Origin: JACKBK01 sp963707275
GTDB taxonomy: Bacteria; Chloroflexota; Anaerolineae; JAAEKA01
Assembly: GCA_963707275.1 (NCBI GenBank)
Contig: CAVPPH010000003.1
Coordinates: forward strand, 62,001-126,000
Reading direction: 5' to 3'
Length of the DNA stretch: 64,000 nt
Shown: positions 45,601 through 53,639 of the stretch, piece after piece
How the letters are laid out: the number at the start of each line of letters is the position of its first letter
How positions within the stretch are numbered: position 1 is the stretch's first letter
Made by a program: the position numbers and the translations under genes
Notes under the pieces: model-generated
Database searches by the model: none
What the model saw: the letters and a program-made list of their open reading frames with translations, nothing else
What the model was told of the DNA's origin: nothing

Positions 45601-47655
45601 TACGCCGGCCCGTCGTGGACGGCGACGCAAGCGGGGATGGTGACGCTGCTGCACCCGGCCGCCAGCCGGCCGCTGGCCGAAGCGCTGGCGCCGCTGCTGG
45701 ACGACGCCTACCAGACCATGGCAGCCAGACTGGGAATCGACCCCGCGCCGCTGACCGTCAAGCTCTACAGCAACGAACTGACGCTCAGCCTGGCGGCTGC
45801 GCCCGACCTGCCGGCCGGCGCGACAGCCTTCTCAACGCCTGACGGCTCGCTGCACGCAGTCGTCAAGCCGCAGCAGGGTGCGGGCGCGGCAACCGAGGTT
45901 CGCAACGCGCTGCTGCGCCCGCTGGTGGAACAGTTGCTGGGCCAGATCGCGGTGCAGCCGACGGCTGACAACCTCTGGTTGCGGGCCGGGCTGGGTTTGG
46001 TCGCCTTGCAGTGGGTCGATCCCAACGTCGGCTGGCAGCAGGCTGGCCGGCTGGCGGGTAAAGTACCGCTGGCCGCCCAGCAGGGGCGCTTCGGGCCGCT
46101 CAGCCAGCTTTCCGATCCCGCGACATTGTCATCGACCGCAAAAACCCTGGCGGAAGCCGAGGCGTGGGACGCGACCAGCGCGCTGATCCAGCAGGCCGGG
46201 CGGGCAGGGTTTGGCCAGTTCCTGGCCGCGCTGGCGGGCGAACAGACGGTGGACGCGGCTATGCAGTCCGCGCTGGGGCTGGCGCTGGCCGACTTCGAAC
46301 AGGCGTGGCTGGACAGTGCGGGCGTGTTGCATGTGCCGCCCGACTGGCTGGCGCTGGCCGCATCCTTCGACGCCGAGCGCGCGCTGGCCGAGGCGACCCG
46401 GCTGGCAGGCGACGCCTACGCCGGTCGCGAGACGGGGACGCCCGGCGGCCAGCGCGCCGCGGACGAGATCGCAGCCGCCTTTGCCGACCTGGGATTGCAG
46501 CCGGCGGGCGATGACGGCACTTTCATGCAAAGCTTCCCCATCAGCCACACCGCCCCGACTGCGCCGGCTGCGCTGGCGTTTCAGCACGACGGCGAGACGC
46601 TGGAACTGGTCTACCGCCAGGACTTCCTGGAACGGACGGGCGGGCACGCGTTGGGCGGGCAAGCCAGCGGACCGGTGGTCTGGGTGCGCGATGCGACCTA
46701 CAGCGGCATGGCGCTGGATGGCAAGATCGTGCTGCGCGACCCAACCGAACCGCTGGGCACGGAGATAGCGAACGCGGCCAACGCGGGCGCCGGCGCGCTG
46801 ATTCTGCTGACCTCGCCCGGCCCCAACGAGATGAACGCCCGCTCACCCATCGACGGCAGCCAGATCATGACGCCGACGATCCCGGTGCTGGAGCTGACCA
46901 AGGATGCGTTCGAGCGGCTGCTGGCCTTTTCGGGGCATGGCCTGGTGGAACTGAACACCGCGCCGGCCGCGTTGCGGCTGAACCTGACGGCCGACGCTGC
47001 CGTGCCGCTGACCGAGATCGAAACGCGCCGTGGCGCCAATGTGCTGGGCCTGCTGCCGGGCAGCGATCCCGATCTGGCCAATGAGGTGATCATCCTCAGC
47101 GCGCACTTTGACGGGACGGGCGTGGACGGCGCGGGCACGATCTATCCCGGCGCGAACGACAACGCTGCTGGCGTGGCGACGCTGCTGGCGATTGCCCGCA
47201 GTTGGCAGGCGGCCGGCGTGCAACCGGCACGACCGATACTCTTCGCAGCCTGGGACGGCGACGAGGTGGCGCAGGCCGGCTCGCGCGCCTACCTGACCCA
47301 GCCAGCCGTGCCGCTGACGTCAACCGTGGGCGTGTTGACCCTGGACAACGTGGGCGCGGGGCGCGGCTTCTTCCTGACCTATCAGGGCGACCGCAACCGC
47401 GAGGCGCTGACCAACCAGGCGCTGGCGGTGGCTGCCACGGCCCTCAGCGCGCGCGCCGACGTGAAGCAGATCGACGATACCGGCGATCAGACCACATTCC
47501 AGCAAGCCGGTCTGCCGGCCACGCTGGTCATCTGGGCCGACACGGACGACGACGCTAACACCACTAAAGATACCGCCGACAAACTGGATGTGGTGAAGCT
47601 GCGCCGCTCAGGCCAGGTGGTGTCGCTCGCGCTGCGCTGGCTGGCGGATCATTGA
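42628..47655 (+). CDS. Giant membrane-anchored protein with two M28 peptidase domains
   Basis: 1675 residues. ATG42628 is preferred to the frame's TTG within the upstream repeat. A helix (IVWIALFVWGAGLAYWW, ~13-30) anchors it. The first M28 domain (~90-550) contains a PA insert and an intact metal site: His355, Asp392, Glu426/427, Asp454 and His526 (GGHYDHLG, WGANDNASG, DAEEQGLWG, NLDMVG, HYHRPLDT). Residues ~560-1270 hold two tandem copies of a ~335-residue module (RAQAVNAGDRSAFLA at ~568; RRQTAVVTGDRNAFLA at ~899), each followed by a peptidase-MA-like segment without HEXXH. The second M28 domain (~1300-1675) keeps His1493, Asp1511 and Asp1573 but has DGDE for the EE pair and Asn near 1644 for the last His, so it may be inactive. 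Confidence 0.85.
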   Translation: MTDSSTNHRRLLIIVWIALFVWGAGLAYWWNGQNQRIAQPGVVVGDSAPAVVDVAPGDDVASEPAAAEVVVAPVGESWWISDATDDPSSGVDYLALARSFDGAAAQARIAELAAPPFDGRRAGTTGGQAAASAIADAFAQYGLQPAGDVQTDGSRSYFQQFPLDFFVTYTAPPLLEVFGPDGQAAGPYEFRHDYSSYVRNYAGQGEAEGPVVWANYCRHEDFDVIDAVGAVALCRLNGGEDPTRNALEHGAAGLLLIGDPAAQPIDRIGRYNVPLVPVPLPTFLIDPSVVDDLLAGSGYTVDDLSIQFAGLPLQTTAHLSVALEQETGVNGRNVLGILSGSDPAFAGEVVIVGGHYDHLGSDPDGELCMRAAVDATPDCQQIDGAVYWGANDNASGIATVLEIARTWHEAGFQPRRSVLFAGWDAEEQGLWGSIHYAENPVVPLDDTVAMLNLDMVGAGVDTLSVDGPGPVADRLIGLAPTFGITTTLTDIGRSDHAPFRFSGVDASMLIWFGDDEENSPKLAHYHRPLDTPAVIEPAKLQAAGELANMTLLSLAAAEPELSTLLNQRAQAVNAGDRSAFLATSTPGQRAADGGWWDTLATNPPESLAASLVDAVVAGDVATTTVRYDVTPTSGRTARVDGVLRLVRNGDRWLADGPALSSLAGDRLTLDFAPSLAALAPDVLARASSQRAAIARQLGLPARQPAGRLTLHSSHESLQAAAGLTLPETLTAWAAGDEAHVVARADITRTVALTDALTLLTLAQTGLSEAQAPWLWRALPDYLAAQPDQEALAEKYLSVLRQMLQNPAPFSVADFPSALSDEAGTPFWDAAAWAMTGYLLEQHGADKVGDLATALARSQDVERAFQTALGQSAADFDAGWFEGWRSRIAGAQAQIDDLLARRQTAVVTGDRNAFLATSDPTDPTTLIDDAAWFDRSQNLATPLTGFELTGQLKGLTAGGMLADVTATWQVANGKPLQARQTVWLPLRDGELTYAGPSWTATQAGMVTLLHPAASRPLAEALAPLLDDAYQTMAARLGIDPAPLTVKLYSNELTLSLAAAPDLPAGATAFSTPDGSLHAVVKPQQGAGAATEVRNALLRPLVEQLLGQIAVQPTADNLWLRAGLGLVALQWVDPNVGWQQAGRLAGKVPLAAQQGRFGPLSQLSDPATLSSTAKTLAEAEAWDATSALIQQAGRAGFGQFLAALAGEQTVDAAMQSALGLALADFEQAWLDSAGVLHVPPDWLALAASFDAERALAEATRLAGDAYAGRETGTPGGQRAADEIAAAFADLGLQPAGDDGTFMQSFPISHTAPTAPAALAFQHDGETLELVYRQDFLERTGGHALGGQASGPVVWVRDATYSGMALDGKIVLRDPTEPLGTEIANAANAGAGALILLTSPGPNEMNARSPIDGSQIMTPTIPVLELTKDAFERLLAFSGHGLVELNTAPAALRLNLTADAAVPLTEIETRRGANVLGLLPGSDPDLANEVIILSAHFDGTGVDGAGTIYPGANDNAAGVATLLAIARSWQAAGVQPARPILFAAWDGDEVAQAGSRAYLTQPAVPLTSTVGVLTLDNVGAGRGFFLTYQGDRNREALTNQALAVAATALSARADVKQIDDTGDQTTFQQAGLPATLVIWADTDDDANTTKDTADKLDVVKLRRSGQVVSLALRWLADH

Positions 47656-47698
47656 CGCCAGACTGGAAGGAATCACTCTGGCGCAACCGGCAAATCTG

Positions 47699-47707
47699 TG
47701 TTATAGT
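47699..47707 (+). promoter_or_regulatory. Extended -10 promoter of sodA
   Basis: TGTTATAGT (TG 47699-47700; TATAGT 47702-47707). The leader of about 85 bases contains no other clear signal. Confidence 0.55.
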
Positions 47708-47791
47708 GTTGTCCAGGTTTACATTTACCGTTTCCCCTCAAAGCGTTGAGGAAACCGACAAAACTATCTCCACCAAAGAAAGGACAGACCA

Positions 47792-48472
47792 ATGGCATAT
47801 CCTTACAAATTGCCTGACCTCCCCTATGCCCAGGACGCGCTGGAGCCGTATGTGGACACCGCGACCATGGGGTTTCACCACGACAAGCACCACGCTGCCT
47901 ACGTCAACAACCTGAACAAGGCGCTGGAAGGCCATCCCGAGCTGCACGGCACCGACCTGTACGCGATGCTGTCCGATCTGGACAGCGTGCCGGCCGACAT
48001 CCGCAGCGCGGTGCGCAACAACGGCGGCGGTCACGCCAATCACTCGCTGTTCTGGAAGGTGATGAAGCCAGGCGCGGGCGGCGTGCCCAGCGGCAAGCTG
48101 GCGGAAGCCATCGACGCGACCTTCGGCTCCTTTGATGCGTTCAAGGAACAGTTCGCCAAGGCGGGCATGACCCAGTTCGGCTCCGGCTGGGCCTGGCTGT
48201 CAGTAGATGGCAGCGGCGGGCTGGTCGTCTCATCCACGCCTAACCAGGACACGCCCCTTGCGGCGGGCCTGATCCCGGTGCTGGGTCTCGATGTCTGGGA
48301 ACACGCCTACTACCTGAAGTACCAGAACCTGCGCGGCAACTACATCACGGCTTTCTGGGAAGTGGTGAACTGGGACGCGGTCGCCAGCAACTACAGCGCC
48401 GTCCAGGTGGCGATGGGAGTTTCTGACGTGATCGGTCGCGTCAAGTCGAGCTGGAACAAGATCTTCGGCTAG
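47792..48472 (+). CDS. sodA: Superoxide dismutase [Fe/Mn]
   Basis: A 226-residue Fe/Mn superoxide dismutase with no signal peptide, so probably cytosolic. It starts YPYKLPDLPYAQDALEPYVD. Metal ligands are the His in MGFHHDKHH, the His in HANHSLFWK, the Asp in LGLDVWEHAYY and its following His. The second-sphere block FGSGWAWLS is typical. The length is near 200 plus a short C-terminal tail. Fe versus Mn use cannot be told from sequence. AAGGACAG is the likely ribosome site, and the gene has its own promoter. Confidence 0.95.
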   Translation: MAYPYKLPDLPYAQDALEPYVDTATMGFHHDKHHAAYVNNLNKALEGHPELHGTDLYAMLSDLDSVPADIRSAVRNNGGGHANHSLFWKVMKPGAGGVPSGKLAEAIDATFGSFDAFKEQFAKAGMTQFGSGWAWLSVDGSGGLVVSSTPNQDTPLAAGLIPVLGLDVWEHAYYLKYQNLRGNYITAFWEVVNWDAVASNYSAVQVAMGVSDVIGRVKSSWNKIFG

Positions 48473-48573
48473 ACAGCGGATAGGGTGGGGAGACCCAGCC
48501 CATACGCGCCGATGATGACGGCGGTCCAGAACGCCTGGGCCGCCGTTTGATTTTCCACGAGGAACATGCCCCG

Positions 48574-49059
48574 ATGACGATGATCACGTTCGACGATGGA
48601 GACCGGCGCTTCACGCTGCGTATCGCCGGTGTTGCGATGGACAGCGACCGCGTGTTGCTGCATCAACCTGAGGGCTGGGATTTCTGGGTGCTGCCGGGCG
48701 GGCGCTGCGAGCTGGGCGAGTTCAGCGCCGAAACGCTGCGGCGCGAGTTGCTGGAGGAACTGGGCGTCGAGGTGGAGGTGGGCAAGCTGCTGTGGGTGAC
48801 AGAGAACTTCTTCCACCTGGACGGCGTGGACTTTCACGAGATCGGGCTGTATCTGGCGATGCGCTTTTCTGATGTGTGGCTGGCCGCGCATCGCGACGGC
48901 GATTTTGGCGGTATGGAAGGCGACGTCCCGCTGACCTTTCGCTGGTTCGACCGGGCCGCGCTGGACGAGGTGGTGTATTATCCGCAGTTCCTGGGCCGGG
49001 AGATGGGCAATCTGCCTGCCGAGCCGCGGCATGTGGTTCAACGAGATAAAGACGACTGA
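48574..49059 (+). CDS. Nudix hydrolase
   Basis: About 161 residues. ATG48574 is favoured over an in-frame TTG at 48547. The Nudix box is complete: GGRCELGEFSAETLRREL-LEELGVEV (GX5EX7REUXEEXGU). Nudix enzymes cleave nucleoside diphosphates linked to another group. The HQPEGWDFWVLPGG lead-in resembles NTP-pyrophosphohydrolase or ADP-ribose-type members; the substrate is not assigned. It lies 15 bases before the dienelactone hydrolase gene and is probably co-transcribed with it. Confidence 0.88.
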   Translation: MTMITFDDGDRRFTLRIAGVAMDSDRVLLHQPEGWDFWVLPGGRCELGEFSAETLRRELLEELGVEVEVGKLLWVTENFFHLDGVDFHEIGLYLAMRFSDVWLAAHRDGDFGGMEGDVPLTFRWFDRAALDEVVYYPQFLGREMGNLPAEPRHVVQRDKDD

Positions 49060-49074
49060 AAACCCCGGAGGTGA

Positions 49075-49989
49075 ATGATGGACCGAGTATATGCGATGGA
49101 ACTGGTGCGGTCGTTTCAGGTCGGCGAGATGAGCCGGCGTGAGTTTCTCGTCAAGGCCAGCACGGCGCTGGGCAGCTTCGCCGCGGCGTCGACGGTGCTG
49201 GCAGCCTGCACGCCGGTGACCGGACCGACCGAACCGGTGGTAGTTGCCACGCTGGAGCCGGTCGCGGGCGAGCCAACGTTGACGGCGACGCCGGACGGCC
49301 CCAGCATCCTGACGCAAATGGTGGAGTATCCCGACGGCAAGGGCGGCACGTTGATGGCCTATGTCGCGCGGCCGGCCGGCGACGGAGTCTATCCCGCGGT
49401 GGTGGTGATCCAGGAGTGGTGGGGACTGAACGATCACATCAAGGATGTGACGAACCGCTTTGCGGCCGAGGGCTTTGTCGCGCTGGCGCCCGACCTCTAT
49501 CACGGCGCAGTGACCAGCGAACCCAACGAGGCGCGGAAGCTGGTGATGGAACTGGATCAGGACACTGCGGTCGCAGAGATTCGTAGCGGCGTCGATTACC
49601 TGCTGGCGCAGGAATACGTGGCCGGGCCGACGGTCGGCATCACCGGCTTCTGCATGGGTGGCGGGTTGACGTTGCAGGTTGCGCTGGTGGAGGACAGGCT
49701 GGGCGCGGCGATTCCGTGGTACGGATCGCCGCTGATCGCCGAGCAGGCCGCGCAGGTCAAGGCGCCGGTGCTGGGCAACTACGGCAGCCTGGACAGCGGC
49801 ATTCCGGCGTCACGCGTCGAGGCGATGGGCGACGCGCTGACGGCCGCCGGCATCCACAACGAATTCTACATCTACGACGGCGCGCAGCATTCCTTCTTCA
49901 ACGACACCCGCACCAGCTACAACCCCGAGGCGGCGGCGCTGGCGTGGGAGCGGACGCTGGCGTGGCTGCGGAAGTATGTTGCAAGTTGA
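49075..49989 (+). CDS. Exported dienelactone hydrolase-like lipoprotein
   Basis: A 304-residue alpha/beta hydrolase. The N terminus has a Tat-type signal (SRREFLVKAS) followed by a hydrophobic stretch and a lipobox (TVLAAC, Cys at ~42), so it is likely exported folded and lipid-anchored. The domain matches dienelactone hydrolase: VVVIQEWWGLNDHI, the nucleophile Cys in TGFCMGGG, Asp in LDSGIP and His in AQHSFFND. GGAGGTGA precedes ATG49075. The substrate is unknown; dienelactone hydrolase-like proteins of this exported type occur widely without a chlorocatechol pathway. Confidence 0.88.
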   Translation: MMDRVYAMELVRSFQVGEMSRREFLVKASTALGSFAAASTVLAACTPVTGPTEPVVVATLEPVAGEPTLTATPDGPSILTQMVEYPDGKGGTLMAYVARPAGDGVYPAVVVIQEWWGLNDHIKDVTNRFAAEGFVALAPDLYHGAVTSEPNEARKLVMELDQDTAVAEIRSGVDYLLAQEYVAGPTVGITGFCMGGGLTLQVALVEDRLGAAIPWYGSPLIAEQAAQVKAPVLGNYGSLDSGIPASRVEAMGDALTAAGIHNEFYIYDGAQHSFFNDTRTSYNPEAAALAWERTLAWLRKYVAS

Positions 49990-50056
49990 GTTAGTCGTGT
50001 GTGGCTCCCAACTGGAGCCGGCACAATGACATCACTCGTTTAGCGGTACACTTTCC

Positions 50057-51302
50057 CTAGCTGCGGGGCAGGGGGCCTTGCAGCGCCCGAATCAGGCGGT
50101 CGAATTCCCTGTCGGCGCGACCTGGGTGAGCCAGATTGAGAGTGGTAAGCATGCTGAGGCGAGTTGGCAACCTGGACTCATCGATCGCCTCGATTTTGAC
50201 TGGCAGGAGGCGATAGGCGCCCTCTTGAAGCCCCATTGTCTGGGCCATGGTGTTCTCGAACGCCGCCAATTGATTGGACAGATAGGCTTCCGACAAAACA
50301 ACCACTGTGCGCCGGGACTGGCGGATGGCGCGCTCAATGCCGACCACGCGAGCCACACCGGGGGACTCGACGTCGCCGGACACGGCCACGCGCAGCCCGG
50401 CCTGCTCCAGTCGGGGCGTCAGCACATCCCACACCCAGGTCGTGTCCGGGTCATGATCGACATAGCTTATATAGGCGTCGTAGAGGAAGCCATCGGCATC
50501 CTTGGCCACCACGGACGACTGACCACCCAGCCGTAAAGCCACCGGGAAGTTTTCCTCAAGCTCGGCCTTGAAGATGGGGTGCTGGCGGGGATGACCGCTT
50601 GTGACGCGCGGCTGGACGTACTCGAACAGGTCGAAGACGCGGATCAGGCCGTCATCGGTGGCGATGCCACCCTGCAGGCCCGCCAGCAAGTGCTGGGTGA
50701 AAAGGCTGTTGGAGGCGCCTCCCAGCACGTACGAGAACTCGCTGTCGCGCGAGGATGCCAGGATCGCACGCCCCCTGCCTGAACCTAGCGCCTCATAGTA
50801 GCTTTCGGACAGGCCGGCCTTCAACGCCGGTCCCTGGGCGTCCTTGGCCTGGCCGATACCGCCAGCATGGCAGCAGTCGAAGATCACGAGAACCTTGCGC
50901 GCGGGGATGCGACGCAGCGCCTCGGTGAACTCCTGGCCCGAGATGGCTGTGTCGAGCCAAGGCCGCGGTCGAGGCCATGGAGGCGTCCACAGGCATCAGG
51001 TACTCGCCGGCGGACGGGCCGCTGGTGAGCCGCGCGCCGTGGCCGGAGAAATAGACGAAGGCTGTGGAGTCGGAGTCGCAGCGCTGGGCCAACTCGGCGA
51101 GACCAGCGCGCAGCGCCGCCAGCGTGGCCTTGCCATCGAGCAGACACTGCACGTTGGCCGGGTCATAGCCGCCGCGCTGCGGGTCGACCAGGAGGTCATA
51201 CACCCCGCGCGCGTCGTTCAAGACCGTGGCCGGCAATGGATTGACGGCGCGGTAGTTGGCGATGCCGATGATGAGAGCATAGGCATTTGTTAGGGTCGAC
51301 AT
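50057..51302 (-). CDS. Caspase (C14)-TIR fusion protein (one frameshift)
   Basis: A 414-residue protein after removing one base near 50955 (GGCT-C-GACACAG). Residues ~1-240 form a caspase/metacaspase domain: YALIIGIANY, DARGVYDLL, catalytic His88 in YFSGHGARL, and Cys in VIFDCCHAGG. Residues ~265-414 are a TIR domain: YDAYISYVDHD, EQAGLRVAVSGD, SRRTVVVLSEAYLSNQLAAFEN. No other domain separates them. Such proteins may act in abortive defence or signalling, as a protease switched by a TIR partner; this is inference. No signal peptide, so probably cytosolic. It is the first gene of a minus-strand TIR/PD40 cluster. Confidence 0.82.
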
Positions 51303-51361
51303 GAACTACCTCTGAAATGAACTGGAAGCGATCCGGCAACACGTGTTGACAAAGTGGTCCG

Positions 51362-53150
51362 TCATCCTTTTGCACAGTCCCACAAATTGTCCGTGCTTAG
51401 TTGACATTCCCCAGAGTACTCAACATCTGAGCCATAATCGCTGCGCCACATTTTCCGCTCATCCAGCCTGAGCCACCCGGTCTGAGTCCCCTCGTGATCG
51501 AAAATGCCGATCCTCTGATTCGCCTTCCCGTCCAGATGCACAGGCAGTAACTTCTCTCCATCACGCAGGAGATGGCCTGTCAGTGTCTCTGCAACTACCT
51601 CAAGACTCCACGTCTTCACGCCTTCGTCACACGCGCTCTGACCCGGACGTAGAAGTGCAAGTTCTGCGCGCAGCGGGTCGCATTCGGGCACCCACGCGAG
51701 GCCAAAGTAGTCGCTGATGGGCAGGCCTGTCTCGGTGCTTGGTGCGCCTTCTACAGGCTCGATGCGCTGTTCATCAGAAGTCATCGACGATGAAGCCATT
51801 GTCGGGTGAGTCATCTTGCGAGACTGTCGGGGTTGAGCCGCTCTCTTCTTGACTCGCGAGGAAGCGAGGAAGTGGCGTGTCGGGCGCGTGAGCACCAGCG
51901 GTCTCAGGAATGAGCGTTCGATTATCACCGTCAGCGGTCATTATCTCCAGGCCATTCCGACTCTCGAAGATGATTGCGCCACCCTGCGTCCATACCGGTC
52001 GTCCGGGCTCCTGACCTCTGGCAAGAGACCTGGGGAGGCTCGGCGCCGTCGGCTCGAACCTTCCAAATGGTCTGCGGTGTCTGGTTCATGACTCCCAGTG
52101 TGCTATGATAAGCCAGGTAGGTTCCATCGGGAGACCAGTTCGGGAAGCGACAATTGGTCTGACAGTTGGTCACCTGCCGTTCCTGGCCGGTGTCGCGGTC
52201 GAACACGAAGACCTGGTAGGCTTTGCTGCCCGGACGCTTGGCATCGTACGCAACACGATTGCCATCTGGCGACCAAGTGGGTGCATGTCCCAGGATCATC
52301 GTGTTAGCGAACTGCTGATCCTCGCCTGATACCGGGTCAACCACGCGGAGCTCTCCCTGTCCATGCCGGTCCCCTCCCGCCCGATAGAGAATTGATCCAG
52401 CATCGGGGGACCAATCAGGTTCCCACTCATCGCCGTCATCAGCAGTAAGCCGGCGCGGCCCTTCGGTCAAACCGTATGTCCAGATGTTGTAGTCCTCGCC
52501 AATCTTCAGTTGGAAAGCCAAGTCCTTGTAGGTGTCCGTCGGTTTCAGATCCGGTTCTTCAAAGTCATAGTTCACGCCACCCTTTAGCGGAAAGGCGAAG
52601 TCCTTGAATTCCCCGTCTGGCCATCCCACGGACGTTTCCTTCTTGAGATCGATACCGGTCAGCGATTGAGCAGATAGATCTGTTTGATTCGCGAACGAAG
52701 TCAGTGTTGATATCTTCTAGCACAGTCAGGTCGGATCCGTAAGCGCCGTCATGCGAAAAAGCAACGGGTTGAGAGGCAATCCGAAATTGAGTGTATCCCA
52801 TTTCGGGCATGTCACGCCAGTTCTGTCGGAAAACGCGATCCGGCAATTCTCCTCACATGCAGAGACGGTATACTCACCAGGGAGGGCTTCAAAAGGAAAC
52901 ATGATGGTTTCAGCGAACTTACCGTTCGTGTCAGGCTCGAACTGCCATGGTTCAGCAGCAAGAGTACCATCGGGACCCGTTAGTCTTACGACGATCTTCC
53001 CTCCCGGGCACAAACCCTGAATAACTAAGACCTATGGCCTGACCCCGATGAGAAGGATGAAAGAAGGAGATTTCCTCGTCAGTGTCGGGGTTGAGCAAGC
53101 GGACCTGTGGCCGCGAGTCCTCAGTCCTCACGAAGTAATCTGGGTATGCC
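51362..53150 (-). pseudogene. Broken PD40/beta-propeller gene with Ig-like N-terminal segment
   Basis: Several minus frames read as one protein. The upstream part is RLLNPDTDEEISFFHPS, then GKIVVRLTGPDGTLAAEP in another frame (an Ig-like, extracellular segment). The middle has PD40 units EPDWSPDAGSILYRA, PTWSPDGNRVAYDA and PNWSPDGTYLAYHS. The end is FGLAWVPECDPLRAELALL and WLRLDERKMWRSDYG, stopping at 51362. At least five frame changes occur (near 53010, 52700, 52600, 52010, 51785). The start is unclear; 53150 is an estimate. Real decay or a poor-quality stretch are both possible. It probably encoded a secreted propeller protein. Confidence 0.6.
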
Positions 53151-53639
53151 CACGGATCTCACGGATACGGTCATGGTGTATGCTCCACTCGGATGAGTCG
53201 AAATCGACGTTCAAAGGTCGCTTTGTCAGTTCCAAAGATCTGTCAAAGAATAGTCACGAGAACTTCCATCCAAGCGTACACTTTACGAGTGGGAGGCTGG
53301 AATCACTACCAATCTGGCTTGCATTCGGGATGGCTTTCACGTGAAGTACTGACCGTGAAGTACACCTATGGTCCGATGGGATAGTCCTACCAAAATGCTA
53401 AACCTGTGTCACATTTAGCGCTGGGGCTGACTGAAGGATAAACATGGCGTCCACCTCCTGCTATTTGCCCATTTGACATCGCGCGGAGGACGGCCAACCT
53501 GACTTTAGCCTGTGCCAGCACGGGCGTTGCCACCGTCCACCGTCACGCAGTACAGCCAAAAGACACATTACCGTCAGTAGAAATGACGTGAACAAACGGA
53601 ATGTCTCAGAGTTGACTTCATGGTACAGTGCTCTCCTTT

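Noticed and set aside
43642..45654. Long minus-strand frame opposite the giant peptidase gene
   Set aside because: The same kind of shadow; the plus frame has an intact M28 metal site and continues for 1675 residues.
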